64,000 bases of DNA from JBLMZI01 sp050258755 (GCA_050258755.1 JBLMZI010000007.1:194396-258395), one strand, 5' to 3'. Positions 42,058 to 51,421 are shown, counted from the stretch's first letter. A program made the numbers and translations. The notes: generated from the sequence alone by a model not told the origin.

Positions 42058-43113
42058 CTACTTGCCGCCTCGCAAGGCCTTTTCCACCCGGGAAACCGCA
42101 TCAGGCGAAACCCATTTTTTCCAGACTTCCGGATGGCGTTTCAAAAACAGCTGAGCTTCCTGATCCGGGTTGACGTTATTCTCTTTCAGGTCGGCCAGTG
42201 CCTCGCTGGTCAGCGCGCTGGTCATATGGAAACGACTTAAAAAAGACACAACTTCCGGTGCACGCTCCCTGAGATTCGGGGTGATTGCGATGGCCACCCT
42301 GGTGACGGGGAATTCGCAGCGCCCGCTGGTTTGCCATACCTTGGCGTCATGCTTGGGTTCCTTCAACTGGATGAACGAATAGGTACCCATCAGGTTGGTC
42401 GGCTGCCAGTAATAGCCGACCCAGGGCTTCCCAGTTTTCACCGCTTCAAGGATCGAGTTTTCCAATGCCTTGTCCGAATCATGCTGCTTCAGCACATAGG
42501 ATTGATTCAGGCCATACGCGGCGAACTTCTTTTCGATAACAGGCTCCACGGTCCATGACGTAACCCCCCCGGAAAAAATCCCTTTTCCAGGATTGGCCGG
42601 GTCCTGAAACACCGATGCATATTTCGGAAGGTCCGTAACAGACCGAAGTCCGGGAGCCATCGGACGAATTCCGCGGGCGGCATCTCCTTTGACAACATAG
42701 GCGGGAACGAAAAACCCCTCCCGGTTGTCGTCAAAAATGGTTCCAAGCTCGACAATTTCGCCCTTTTTGATCTGCTGTGCGTATGCGGCGGAATCATAGA
42801 TCCAGTATTCCATGTGGACATCGACATCACCGGTGCGGAGCGCTTCATGCAAAGCTTCCGATTTTGAGGTTGTTACCGCGGTTGGGTAGCCATAGCCGTT
42901 TTCAACAATATATTTGGCGATGCTGTTGTGAAGGGTAATGCTGTCCCAACTGGCGCCGGCAAAAACGATGACCGGTTTCGTGCTTTGTTTTTCGACAGAA
43001 TTGTCGGTATTTTGCCGGGAATCACTGCAACCGGGGACTGCGCTGAACAAGAGAGCTGTGACCAGTGTCAGGACAGCGTGTTTTACAACCGGAAAACGAT
43101 TGAAAGGATTCAA
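42058..43113 (-). CDS. Glycine-betaine-type ABC transporter substrate-binding lipoprotein, orphan
   Basis: A 351-residue protein. The TTG at 43113 follows GGGAGGTG and starts a compact lipoprotein signal (LNPFNRFPVVKHAVLTLVT..., lipobox-like AVPGC near residue 28); longer frames would bury it. The mature part fits the OpuAC/ProX family: FAGASWDSITLHNSIAKYI, AVTTSKSEALHEALRTGDVD, MEYWIYD, and WVGYYWQPTN with aromatic residues that usually cage a quaternary ammonium group. It likely binds glycine betaine, choline or carnitine at the outer membrane face. No permease or ATPase gene is adjacent, so it must work with a distant transporter. Confidence 0.85.
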   Translation of the reverse strand: MNPFNRFPVVKHAVLTLVTALLFSAVPGCSDSRQNTDNSVEKQSTKPVIVFAGASWDSITLHNSIAKYIVENGYGYPTAVTTSKSEALHEALRTGDVDVHMEYWIYDSAAYAQQIKKGEIVELGTIFDDNREGFFVPAYVVKGDAARGIRPMAPGLRSVTDLPKYASVFQDPANPGKGIFSGGVTSWTVEPVIEKKFAAYGLNQSYVLKQHDSDKALENSILEAVKTGKPWVGYYWQPTNLMGTYSFIQLKEPKHDAKVWQTSGRCEFPVTRVAIAITPNLRERAPEVVSFLSRFHMTSALTSEALADLKENNVNPDQEAQLFLKRHPEVWKKWVSPDAVSRVEKALRGGK

Positions 43114-43183
43114 AGAATACACCTCCCGATTCCGTTCTTTCTTCACAAGAGAACCCATGATGGGTGTATACATATCTACTTTA

Positions 43184-43213
43184 ACAATACGCCCGGCAGT
43201 GCCGCCTTGACAA
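43184..43213 (-). promoter_or_regulatory. Candidate promoter of the binding-lipoprotein gene
   Basis: On the minus strand, TTGTCA (43213-43208), an 18-base spacer and TATTGT (43189-43184), about 70 bases upstream of the start. Confidence 0.35.
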
Positions 43214-43247
43214 GCAATGACAATAATGGCCGGGTTTCCCCGAAATC

Positions 43248-43277
43248 TTGACAAATCATAGAAAAGACCACTACGCT
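43248..43277 (+). promoter_or_regulatory. Candidate promoter of the PAS histidine kinase gene
   Basis: TTGACA (43248-43253), an 18-base spacer and TACGCT (43272-43277). Confidence 0.4.
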
Positions 43278-43357
43278 TAAATCGTTAGTCAACGCGCGGT
43301 ACTTGTCCCGCGGTTCATCCATTGTCGAGCGTTTCGTTATAAAAGGAGACGAAGATC

Positions 43358-45406
43358 ATGGATCTAAACATACAGATGAACGATCCCGAACCAAAGACAT
43401 CTTTGCGTCTGGCCGAGATGTCTCCGGTTTCGCCGTCCACCAGCGCTCGATTATACCAGCGTTATCTTGTCATCTTTACCTTCCTGGTTTTTTCCTTCTT
43501 TGTGTCGATTGGCGTCATGTATCAGCTGCTCAATGACGTGAAAACCAACATGGATCAAATCAAGACCCGGGGCGACCAGGCGATCATGATTACGCAGATG
43601 GGGTCGCTGCTGGGCATGAAGTTTGCCAGGATTGCCGATTACGCCAATATGCCGACTCAGCAGGCCATTGATGAGTATATGGCGATGAGTCAGGAATTCA
43701 ATCAGCTTGAGCTCAAAGTAAAGCCAGTCCTTCGATCGAAGGAACTTGGCGCCATGCTGGATACGCTGTGCACTAACTCAGACGAGATCGACCGGCTGTT
43801 TTTGGGCAGTGTCATACGAAAGGTGAACACCAACCAGAAAGATCAGGTGGATCTTGATCTTATTAAAGCGGCCAGAATTCGGGCAAACACGGATGTGCTG
43901 CTGGAAAATCTGCGCACCGCGCTGCTGGCGGAGCAGCAGGCTTCGCTGGTGCAAGCCAACTCGGCGACGGACAAAACGCTTTGGGTGATGGTCGCCTGTG
44001 TGCTAATCCTGCTTCTGGCGGCGACGGGGATTATGGTGGTCGAACTGCGGAGCGGGGAACGCCGGTACGGAAATTTGTTCTTTAACCTGCTGAACGGCTT
44101 GATCCAGTTTGAGATTGTGCTCGATCATGAAGGCAATCCCAGCGATTTCCGCATTATCGAAGTCAATCATTCCATCGAAAAAATGATGGGGGTTTCCGGC
44201 CACGCGTTCCGGAATCGGCTGCTGACCCAGGTATATCCCCAGAGCAATCAAGCGGATTTCGATTGGCTCGGCGCCTTGCTCGAGGTCGTCGCCACTGGCC
44301 GTCCGGCCCGGTTTGAAGCCTACTTTCAACCTTTAAAACGGTGGTTTTCGGTATCGGCTTACCAGTTGGGCAAACGCCACCTGGTTACTGAGCTTTCGGA
44401 TATCACCCGGCGGAAACAGGCGGACGAGGAGGTCCGGGCGCTTAATACGGATCTGGAAAGAAAGGTCGAGGAGCGGACGCTCGATTTAACCGCCTTGAAT
44501 GAGGAACTGCAGGCGATTAATGATGAGCTGCACGAGTCCAATAACCGGTTGGCGGAAGAAAATCAGGAGCGGATGAAAGTTGAGGCGATTCTCGAATCCA
44601 CGAACCGAGAACTCCAGGATGCCCTCAACCGCTATCTGATCGCCCAGACGCACCTGGTACAGTCTGAAAAAATGGCTTCGTTGGGGCAGCTTGTTGCGGG
44701 TGTCGCGCATGAGATCAATACGCCGCTGGGGATGGGCATGACGGCGACGACCCATTTGAATCAGCTGACCAGCGGCTTGGCCGAGCAATACCGAAACGGA
44801 AGTCTGAAGCGCGGCGAAATGGAAAGATACTTGAGGGAAGCCGAAACCGCCATGTCGATCATTACACCCAACCTGGAGCGGGCCGCACACCTGATTCGAA
44901 GCTTCAAACAGGTTTCCATCGACCAGTCGGCGGAGATGCCGCGGTCGTTTAAAGTTCGGGAATATCTGGACGAAATCATGCTTAGCCTGCATCCCCGCAT
45001 CAAAAAAACCCGGCATACAATTCAGATTCATTGCGATAATGAATTGGCAATCGACTGTGATCCGGGATCCTTCGCGCAAATTATCACCAATCTGGTCATG
45101 AATGCGCTGATCCATGCTTACGGGCCAAGTGACGAAGGCCATGTTGGGATCGATGTCCGGCACAGCGACGGGAATCTTTACTTAACCTTTTCCGATGATG
45201 GGAAGGGGATGGATGAAGCGACCCTGGCCCGCGTTTTTGATCCGTTTTTCACGACCAACCGTGGTTCAGGCGGCACCGGGCTCGGCTTATTTGTCCTGTA
45301 TAATCTGGTTACCGGACATTTCGGCGGAAAGGTCGAATGTGAGAGCAAACCGGGGCAAGGAACCACTTTCCGTATTTGCTTCCCGGTCGAACGAAATACG
45401 CTGTAG
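43358..45406 (+). CDS. Membrane-bound PAS sensor histidine kinase
   Basis: A 682-residue kinase preceded by AAAAGGAGA. Layout: cytoplasmic N-terminus, membrane helix at about 35-58, an extracytoplasmic helical sensor of about 150 residues, second helix at about 208-228, a PAS domain (235-345), a long coiled coil (350-425, ERKVEERTLDLTALNEEL) and a kinase core. The H box is VAGVAHEINTPLG (His near 449), the N box NLVMNALIHAYG and G boxes DDGKGMDE and GGTGLGLFVL. It resembles HPK4-type kinases with a modified, long four-helix region after the H box. No response regulator is adjacent, so it is an orphan kinase; the signal is unknown. Confidence 0.92.
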   Translation: MDLNIQMNDPEPKTSLRLAEMSPVSPSTSARLYQRYLVIFTFLVFSFFVSIGVMYQLLNDVKTNMDQIKTRGDQAIMITQMGSLLGMKFARIADYANMPTQQAIDEYMAMSQEFNQLELKVKPVLRSKELGAMLDTLCTNSDEIDRLFLGSVIRKVNTNQKDQVDLDLIKAARIRANTDVLLENLRTALLAEQQASLVQANSATDKTLWVMVACVLILLLAATGIMVVELRSGERRYGNLFFNLLNGLIQFEIVLDHEGNPSDFRIIEVNHSIEKMMGVSGHAFRNRLLTQVYPQSNQADFDWLGALLEVVATGRPARFEAYFQPLKRWFSVSAYQLGKRHLVTELSDITRRKQADEEVRALNTDLERKVEERTLDLTALNEELQAINDELHESNNRLAEENQERMKVEAILESTNRELQDALNRYLIAQTHLVQSEKMASLGQLVAGVAHEINTPLGMGMTATTHLNQLTSGLAEQYRNGSLKRGEMERYLREAETAMSIITPNLERAAHLIRSFKQVSIDQSAEMPRSFKVREYLDEIMLSLHPRIKKTRHTIQIHCDNELAIDCDPGSFAQIITNLVMNALIHAYGPSDEGHVGIDVRHSDGNLYLTFSDDGKGMDEATLARVFDPFFTTNRGSGGTGLGLFVLYNLVTGHFGGKVECESKPGQGTTFRICFPVERNTL

Positions 45407-45424
45407 CCGCACGGCTGCAGCCCA

Positions 45425-45483
45425 AGAAGCGAGGGAATCCCCCATACCAGCAAGCGGTCGGGGGATTCCCTCGCTTCTGTTTT
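45425..45483. terminator. Terminator between convergent histidine kinase genes
   Basis: A perfect 19-bp stem, AGAAGCGAGGGAATCCCCC (45425-45443) with its complement at 45460-45478, and a 16-base loop. GTTTT follows on the plus strand. Confidence 0.88.
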
Positions 45484-46948
45484 AAGCCCGCCGCAGCGGA
45501 AGCTGTACCGTGAACGTCGTTCCGGCGTTTGGCATACTTTGCACCGCGATAATCCCATGGTGCTGCTCAGCGATCCAGCGGGCAATCGACAGACCCAGCC
45601 CGGTTCCGCCGGTTGCCTTGGTCCGTGATTTATCAACCCGATAAAACCGGTCAAAAACCTTTGTCTGTTCAGCTGCCGGAATGCCGACGCCGCTGTCCCG
45701 GATGCTGATTTCCGAAAATCCTTCAGTTTGACGGGACTCAAGCGCAATTTCTCCGCCAGCGGGCGTATATTTCACGCTGTTTTCCACGAAAACCCGCAGC
45801 ATTTGTTTGATCAGCACCGGATCGGCCTCCAGGAGCACCGGATCATTTCGGCCCAGGCGAACCTGATGCTCCGGCGCAATAACCAGCGTATCCCGATAGA
45901 CTTCCTCAATCAGCGGAGCCAGTTCTACACGCCGGAAGGCGACTTCCTGCTTGCCTTTGTCGGTACGGGCAAGGAAAAGAAGGTTTTCGATCAACGCATG
46001 CATGTTGGCCGCCTCGGAGCGAATCGCATCCACACCTTCCTGAAGCGCGCTGGGATCTTCCTTGCCCCAGCGGTCCAGCATTTCGGCATAGCCGGTCAGC
46101 ACAGTGACCGGTGTTCGCAGTTCGTGGGAGGCATCGGAAATAAACTGCCGCTGCTGGTCAAAGCCGGTCTGGATCCGGTCCAGCATGGTATTAAACGTTC
46201 GGGCCAGGGTTTCCAGCTCATCCTTGGTATGATTGACCGGAAGCCGGCGGTCCAGATTGTTTACTTCTATTTCCCGGGCCGCCTGAGTCATCCCGCGGAT
46301 TGGCTCAAGAATTCGGCGGCTTAAAAACGAGCCGGACCAGATGGCAAACAGCAGGCCAAGTCCGTTCGCCAGGATCAGCCCGCCGATTAAGGTATGAAGA
46401 AAACCGGTTTGCTCACTCAGGCTGCGGCTGAAATCCAGAACATACGAGGTGCCCCGGTCGTGCCAAAGAACCTGGCGTGAGTATCCGTCTTCCGCGTACG
46501 CAGGCGGTTTATCGGAAAAGCGTCCCGGAACAGGATTTTCCATTCTCCGGCGGAAATGATCTTTCAATCCGCGAGGCCCCTCCGGGCTCTCAAAATAGTC
46601 CCGTTCCCGGAAATGGCTTATAGGCGGCGCTTCATACTGCGGGGCGTTCGAATACTTCTGCGTGGACGACTCATCGAAAACGCGCAGGATAACGCCCGTT
46701 TCCAGCAGGTTCTTGCTGAACAAGGACTTATCCACCGGGTTTCCTTGTTTCAGGTAGTCCAGGACCCGCAGGGTACTGTTGTCCACGTCGCGCACAGCCT
46801 CGGTATGCAGGACGTAAGACATTCCGATGATGGTCATCCCGCTGATCAGCGCCAGGATAAAGGTCAAAATCACTGTGTACAGGATCGTGAGCTTGACCGT
46901 AATCGGAATGGACAATGCCTGAAAGCTGTTTTTAATCCTTGACCACAT
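45482..46948 (-). CDS. HAMP-containing sensor histidine kinase of a two-component system
   Basis: A 488-residue kinase. The ATG at 46948 (MWSRIKNSFQAL) lies within the end of the response-regulator gene (17-base overlap) with GGGGG upstream. It has an N-terminal membrane helix (about 14-40), an extracytoplasmic domain of about 140 residues rich in Arg, Glu and Pro, a second helix (about 190-215), a HAMP domain (RRILEPIRGMTQAAREIE), H box FISDASHELRTPVTVLTG, N box FVENSVKYTPAGG and G boxes RDSGVGIP and GGTGLGLSIAR. It is a classic HPK1-type kinase acting on the OmpR-type partner upstream. Signal unknown, likely envelope stress. Confidence 0.94.
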   Translation of the reverse strand: MWSRIKNSFQALSIPITVKLTILYTVILTFILALISGMTIIGMSYVLHTEAVRDVDNSTLRVLDYLKQGNPVDKSLFSKNLLETGVILRVFDESSTQKYSNAPQYEAPPISHFRERDYFESPEGPRGLKDHFRRRMENPVPGRFSDKPPAYAEDGYSRQVLWHDRGTSYVLDFSRSLSEQTGFLHTLIGGLILANGLGLLFAIWSGSFLSRRILEPIRGMTQAAREIEVNNLDRRLPVNHTKDELETLARTFNTMLDRIQTGFDQQRQFISDASHELRTPVTVLTGYAEMLDRWGKEDPSALQEGVDAIRSEAANMHALIENLLFLARTDKGKQEVAFRRVELAPLIEEVYRDTLVIAPEHQVRLGRNDPVLLEADPVLIKQMLRVFVENSVKYTPAGGEIALESRQTEGFSEISIRDSGVGIPAAEQTKVFDRFYRVDKSRTKATGGTGLGLSIARWIAEQHHGIIAVQSMPNAGTTFTVQLPLRRA

Positions 46949-47627
46949 ACCCAATCCCCCGCACGGTGTGAATGTACTTTTCGCCAAAAGGCTCGTCGAG
47001 TTTGGAACGAAGATAGCGGATATAAACATCAACCACGTTGGTATCGCCGAGATAACTGTATCCCCATACCTGCTGCAGGATTTGCTCCCGCCGCAGCACC
47101 AGCTGTTTATTCTGAACCAGGAATTCCAACAGTTCGTATTCCCGCTTGGTCAGTTCCACCACCGCATCATTGACGCGTGCCTCAAAACGATCCGGATAGA
47201 GTACCAGATTTTTAACCCGAAGCGTGTGTTCCACGGATGGAGCCAACCGATCAGCTTGCTTGCGCAGAGCAGCCCGGATGCGGGCCAGCAGTTCTTCAAT
47301 CGCAAATGGCTTCGTTAAGTAATCGTCAGCGCCGTGATCCAGGCCGCTGACTTTATCATCGACCGAATCCCGGGCGGTCAGCATGATGATCGGAATGTTT
47401 GAAACCTCCCGTACCCGGCGGCAGACCTCAATCCCATCCATGCCCGGCAGCATAATGTCGAGCAGCACTAGGTCGAAACTTTCCTGGACGATTCGGCTGA
47501 GAGCGTTTTTGCCGTTCGCTTCCAGGCAGGTTCGGTATCCCTCGTGTTCCAGCTCCATCTGGATGAAGCGGGCGATTTTCCATTCGTCTTCGACAATCAG
47601 GATGTTCGTACTTTCCGGAGCCGCCAT
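46932..47627 (-). CDS. OmpR-family response regulator
   Basis: A 231-residue regulator starting at 47627 after GAGGTG. The receiver domain has ILIVEDEWKIAR, the phospho-Asp in LVLLDIMLPGMDG, MLTARDS and Lys in YLTKPFAIEEL. The C-terminal winged helix has VVELTKREYELLEFLVQNK and VDVYIRYLRSKLDEPF. It overlaps its kinase gene and is divergent from a small membrane protein at 47795, which is a likely target because such pairs often control a neighbouring gene. The 167-base divergent region contains A/T-rich TTAATG repeats. Confidence 0.95.
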   Translation of the reverse strand: MAAPESTNILIVEDEWKIARFIQMELEHEGYRTCLEANGKNALSRIVQESFDLVLLDIMLPGMDGIEVCRRVREVSNIPIIMLTARDSVDDKVSGLDHGADDYLTKPFAIEELLARIRAALRKQADRLAPSVEHTLRVKNLVLYPDRFEARVNDAVVELTKREYELLEFLVQNKQLVLRREQILQQVWGYSYLGDTNVVDVYIRYLRSKLDEPFGEKYIHTVRGIGYVVKD

Positions 47628-47794
47628 GCGAAACACCTCGAACAATCTCTCTACATTAATGAAACCACGGAATCCTGCTGCGTAAAAGGGGGGTTCCGCG
47701 TTTGTAATCGAATTCTAATCTTTGCTTAATGATTCTGTAGTGTTCACGCCGTAAGCTGAAACCATCAAACATATTTTCGAAAGGAATGATATCG

Positions 47795-48289
47795 ATGGCT
47801 GAATGGACGGGGAAAATGAAAAGCTTCCTCAGTGAAAACCGGAAATGGGTGTATGGAATCATCGGCGCGCTGGTCGTGCTTGGACTGCTTCATGCCGGTT
47901 TCGAGGCGCTCTACACGGTTGAGGGCGTTGTCACCAAAGTCAAAGCAAAGCAGGTTACGGTGACCAATTTCTGGGGCAACAGCACGCTGCAATTGGATCA
48001 GGCGGTGGTCAGCGGCACGCCGATCAAGGTTGGGGATAGGATTCACGCGATAAAAAATTTGAGTGGCAAGATCTACCTGATTCGCACCGACGATGGAAGA
48101 TATCACCGCGGTTTTGGCCCGGGGCGGGACATGATGCGCGGGCCGTGGAACGGCTGCGGCCGGTTTGAACCGGACGGCCGAGCCGGGTTTGGACCGAGAA
48201 ACAATGGAAACCGATTTGCACCAAATGCGACACAGCCTGCACCAAATGCGGCACAGCCGGCGCCGCAGAACGGAGCCGCAAACCAGTAG
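47795..48289 (+). CDS. Single-pass membrane protein with small beta-domain and Pro/Asn-rich tail
   Basis: A 164-residue protein of unknown family. GAAAGGA is 9 bases from the ATG at 47795 (and adjacent to an ATG at 47786). One membrane helix (about 21-38, WVYGIIGALVVLGLLHAGF) is followed by a compact domain with alternating hydrophobic residues (EGVVTKVKAKQVTVTNFWG...VKVGDRI-like) that resembles an OB-like fold, then a Gly/Arg/Asn/Pro-rich tail with the repeat APNA(T/A)QPAP. It is divergent from the two-component system and has its own terminator. A role in envelope sensing is conjecture. Confidence 0.7.
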   Translation: MAEWTGKMKSFLSENRKWVYGIIGALVVLGLLHAGFEALYTVEGVVTKVKAKQVTVTNFWGNSTLQLDQAVVSGTPIKVGDRIHAIKNLSGKIYLIRTDDGRYHRGFGPGRDMMRGPWNGCGRFEPDGRAGFGPRNNGNRFAPNATQPAPNAAQPAPQNGAANQ

Positions 48290-48314
48290 CTGTTTTCGAA
48301 CGCGCACGAATGAG

Positions 48315-48359
48315 ACCCTGATTTGCTGGATTTACAGCGAATCAGGGTTTTCTGTTTTA
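48315..48359 (+). terminator. Terminator of the small membrane protein gene
   Basis: ACCCTGATT (48315-48323) pairs with AATCAGGGT (48340-48348), with an inner GCTG/CAGC stem, followed by TTTCTGTTTT. Confidence 0.85.
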
Positions 48360-48671
48360 TCGGCCTGGCGCAAGAGAAATGATGGGAAAATCGACCAAAG
48401 CCTATTCCAGTCATTGAACCGCCCGCAGGGCGGTTTTGTTCGGAAAAATCAAAACATGCAGCATATTAACATGCTTTTAACATTAATAGGATGCACTTTT
48501 GTGCTAAAATCCTTTATTAATACGTAACTAATTTTCATGGCGAAAACCGGTTGGCAAACCGCTTTTTTCAATATTATGGGATTATCAAAGGCCCAACCAG
48601 TTGGATTTGACATGTCTTGCTTTGAGGTTGTGCCGGATCTGTGATCTTTTCCGGGGAAGGGGGAGGACCGT
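48360..48671. promoter_or_regulatory. Regulatory region upstream of the Rnf cluster
   Basis: 312 bases without a gene. They contain a terminator-like hairpin (AACCGCCC/GGGCGGTT, 48417-48435, with TTTTG), a candidate promoter TTAATA-16-TAAAAT (48483-48510) whose spacer holds the palindrome GCACTTTTGTGC, a second small hairpin CGGTT/AACCG followed by a T-run (about 48550-48570), and a TTGACA box at 48607 without a good partner. The second hairpin lies between the promoter and the first gene and could attenuate the operon. Confidence 0.45.
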
Positions 48672-49076
48672 ATGTCAAATTTGATCGAAGGGGTTATCGT
48701 CGAAATCGATGGAGAAACCGCGAAAGTCAGGACCAGTGTTCACAGCGATTGCGAAAATTGCGGCGTTTGTCCGGGCAGCAACGCTATGATCATTGACGCG
48801 ATTGACCCGGTTGGGGTGAAACCGGGAGACAGCGTTTTGATTGAAAGCAAGCAAAGCAATATGCTCCTGGCCGCTTTTATGATTTACATCTTTCCGCTGT
48901 TGTCGGTTGGATGCGGGATATTGTTTGGTTATTGGGTATCGGCTCAATGGATGGTGCCGCAGGCGTTATCCATGACCCTGGGCGGGCTGATCCTCGGCGT
49001 GGGATCTATTGCCGCAGTGAAAGGCCTTGATCAATCACTGCAATCGGACAAACCGGTGATTCGAAGCATTAAATAA
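48672..49076 (+). CDS. RseC-like (SoxR-reducing system) membrane protein
   Basis: A 134-residue protein preceded by GGGGGAGGA. The N-terminal soluble part has a Cys cluster (HSDCENCGVCPGSN, a CxxCxxC pattern), then VGVKPGDSVLIES, then two membrane helices (about 68-90 and 97-118). This is the RseC/RnfH-context family that accompanies rnf genes; in Gammaproteobacteria it assists reduction of SoxR, while in Clostridia its task is unclear, probably in assembly or redox tuning of Rnf. First gene of the cluster, 19 bases before rnfC. Confidence 0.88.
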   Translation: MSNLIEGVIVEIDGETAKVRTSVHSDCENCGVCPGSNAMIIDAIDPVGVKPGDSVLIESKQSNMLLAAFMIYIFPLLSVGCGILFGYWVSAQWMVPQALSMTLGGLILGVGSIAAVKGLDQSLQSDKPVIRSIK

Positions 49077-49095
49077 CGACGGAGGAGGGGTTGAG

Positions 49096-50412
49096 ATGCT
49101 TGGGAAAATCAAGTGGGGCATTCATCCGGATACCCACAAATCCTCAACGGACGGCAAAGCAATTGAAATCGGCGCATTGCCGGGCAAAGTGATTCTGCCG
49201 GTCCAGCAGCACATTGGCGCGCCTTGCGAAGCGCTGGTGAAAAAAGGGGACCTGGTGAAGAAAGGGCAAATCGTTGCTGCGGGAAATGCGCCGGTTTCCA
49301 GCAATGTTCATGCGACTGTCTCGGGCAAAGTGGTCGACGTTTCCGAACAGCCGCATCCGGTGCTCGGCAAATGTCTGGCCGTTACCATTGAAAGCGACGG
49401 CCTGGATGAATGGGCGGAAGGGGTCCTGACCGAGCGCGACTGGCAGAAACTCGAAAATGCCCAAATCCTTGAGCTGATCCAAAATGCCGGTATTGTAGGC
49501 TTGGGCGGCGCAACCTTTCCGACCCATATCAAACTCGCTCCCCCAAAGAATCAGCCGATCGATACGCTGATTATCAACGCGGCCGAATGCGAGCCTTATC
49601 TGACGGCGGACCACAGGATTATGCTTGAATATACCGAGCGGCTGGTCACAGGGATTCTCATCCTGAAAAAGGTCCTCGGGGTCAAAAACGTCATCATCGG
49701 GATTGAAGATAACAAAATGGATGCGGCGAAAGTGATGACCCAGGCGGTTGCCGGGAAAGACATCAAAGTGGCCGTGGTTCCCACCAGATACCCGCATGGC
49801 GCGGAAAAAATGCTAATTAAAACCCTGGTGAAAAAAGAGGTGCCGGCCGGAAAACTGCCGATGAGTATCGGGGTGGTGGTTCAGAATGTTGGAACCGCGG
49901 TTGCGATCTGCGATGCGGTCAGAAACGGCATCCCGCTTATCGAGAGAGTGGTAACCGTAAGCGGAAAAGCGATAAAGGAACCCAAAAACCTTGCGCTTCG
50001 AATCGGAACAACCTTCGCGGACGCGATTGAACAATGCGGCGGTTATCAGAGCTCTCCTAAGAAACTGATTATGGGCGGCCCTTTGATGGGCGTTGCGCAA
50101 TATACAGCCGATGTTCCCGTGATTAAAGGCGCCAGCGGAATCCTGGCGTTTACCAAAGAAGAAGTCAATGATGGGCCGGAATCCCCGTGCATTCGCTGCG
50201 GCGCCTGCCTGGATGCCTGCCCGATTGGCCTGAATCCAAGCATGCTCAGCATTCTTGGTGAGCGGTCTTTTGTGGACGAAGCGGTCAATGAATACCATCT
50301 AATGGATTGCATGGAGTGCGGCTGCTGTACGTTTGTCTGCCCTGCCAAACGCAGGATCATTCATTATATCCGCTATTCCAAAAAAGTGTCAGCCCAAAAG
50401 GGAGGGAAGTAG
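49096..50412 (+). CDS. rnfC: Rnf complex subunit C
   Basis: A 438-residue peripheral subunit that exchanges electrons with NAD(H). It has GGAGGAGG upstream, an N-terminal barrel-sandwich domain (VQQHIGAPCEALVKKGDLV, ISSNVHATVSGKV), a nucleotide/FMN-binding region (GLGGATFPTHIKL, NAAECEPYLTADHR) and two [4Fe-4S] motifs near the C-terminus (CIRCGACLDACPIG and CMECGCCTFVCPAK). Rnf couples ferredoxin oxidation to NAD+ reduction and pumps Na+ or H+. First structural gene in the order C-D-G-E-A-B. Confidence 0.96.
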   Translation: MLGKIKWGIHPDTHKSSTDGKAIEIGALPGKVILPVQQHIGAPCEALVKKGDLVKKGQIVAAGNAPVSSNVHATVSGKVVDVSEQPHPVLGKCLAVTIESDGLDEWAEGVLTERDWQKLENAQILELIQNAGIVGLGGATFPTHIKLAPPKNQPIDTLIINAAECEPYLTADHRIMLEYTERLVTGILILKKVLGVKNVIIGIEDNKMDAAKVMTQAVAGKDIKVAVVPTRYPHGAEKMLIKTLVKKEVPAGKLPMSIGVVVQNVGTAVAICDAVRNGIPLIERVVTVSGKAIKEPKNLALRIGTTFADAIEQCGGYQSSPKKLIMGGPLMGVAQYTADVPVIKGASGILAFTKEEVNDGPESPCIRCGACLDACPIGLNPSMLSILGERSFVDEAVNEYHLMDCMECGCCTFVCPAKRRIIHYIRYSKKVSAQKGGK

Positions 50413-50413
50413 A

Positions 50414-51421
50414 TTGAGCACTGAAGTTGTTCAGGATGAGCAAATGAACCCAATGATTGTTTCGTCATCACCGCATATGTTTGCCGATACCTCGATTCAA
50501 AAAATCATGTGGACGGTCAACCTGGCTTTGCTCCCGGCGGTTGTTTTTTCGATTTATCATTTCGGCGTCCCGGCTTTGATCACCCTGCTGGCCGGAAGCC
50601 TGTCGGCAGTTGCTTTTGAAGCAATGACCCAGAAGGTGTTAAACAAAAAGATCACGGTGAGCGATGGCAGCGCGTTTTTATGCGGCTTGCTGCTCGCGAT
50701 GTGCCTTCCCCCGGCCGTCCCGGTGTTTGTTCCCATCGTTGGGTCGTTTCTTGCCATTGTAGTCGCGAAGCACTCCATGGGCGGTCTGGGCTACAACATC
50801 TTTAACCCAGCCCATATCGGCCGAGCGGCCTTGATGGTTTCCTGGCCGGTGCTGATGACCACCTGGACCCCGATGACAACGGCCATCGACACGGTGACCA
50901 GTGCCACGCCGCTAAACATCCTGAAACTGCAGGGTTATGACGCCCTGGTCCAGACCTTCGGCAGCCAAACCGAACTGTATAAAGCTTTGTTTTTCGGCCT
51001 GCGCAACGGATCGCTCGGTGAGACGTCCGTGATCCTTTTGACGCTGGGCGGCTTGTACCTGGTTTACAAAGGCATCATTGATTGGGTCGTACCGGTAACC
51101 ATGATTGCGACCGTAGGAATCCTAACCTGGATGTTTGGCGGTACGCATGGTTTGATGTCCGGCGATCCGCTGTTACATATCATGGCGGGCGGTCTGATTA
51201 TCGGCGCCTTCTTTATGGCCACGGATATGGTTACGACGCCGATCACCAGAAAAGGAAAGTTGATTTTCGCAGCCGGCGCCGGCGCTATCATTGTATTAAT
51301 CAGATTGGTCGGTGGGTATCCCGAAGGCGTGTGCTATTCAATTCTGCTGATGAACTGTCTGACGCCGCTGATCGATCGTTATATTCAGCCCACGCAGTAT
51401 GGAAGGAGGGAAATAGGATAA
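50414..51421 (+). CDS. rnfD: Rnf complex subunit D
   Basis: A 335-residue integral membrane protein. The likely start is TTG 50414, 8 bases after GGAGGG and one base after the rnfC stop. It has about nine membrane helices, GSAFLCGLLLAMCLPP, FNPAHIGRAALMVSWP, and TSATPLNIL near residue 162-170, the site where a Thr carries covalent FMN in RnfD/NqrB. It forms the membrane electron path with RnfG. Its stop codon overlaps the rnfG ATG by one base. Confidence 0.95.
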   Translation: MSTEVVQDEQMNPMIVSSSPHMFADTSIQKIMWTVNLALLPAVVFSIYHFGVPALITLLAGSLSAVAFEAMTQKVLNKKITVSDGSAFLCGLLLAMCLPPAVPVFVPIVGSFLAIVVAKHSMGGLGYNIFNPAHIGRAALMVSWPVLMTTWTPMTTAIDTVTSATPLNILKLQGYDALVQTFGSQTELYKALFFGLRNGSLGETSVILLTLGGLYLVYKGIIDWVVPVTMIATVGILTWMFGGTHGLMSGDPLLHIMAGGLIIGAFFMATDMVTTPITRKGKLIFAAGAGAIIVLIRLVGGYPEGVCYSILLMNCLTPLIDRYIQPTQYGRREIG

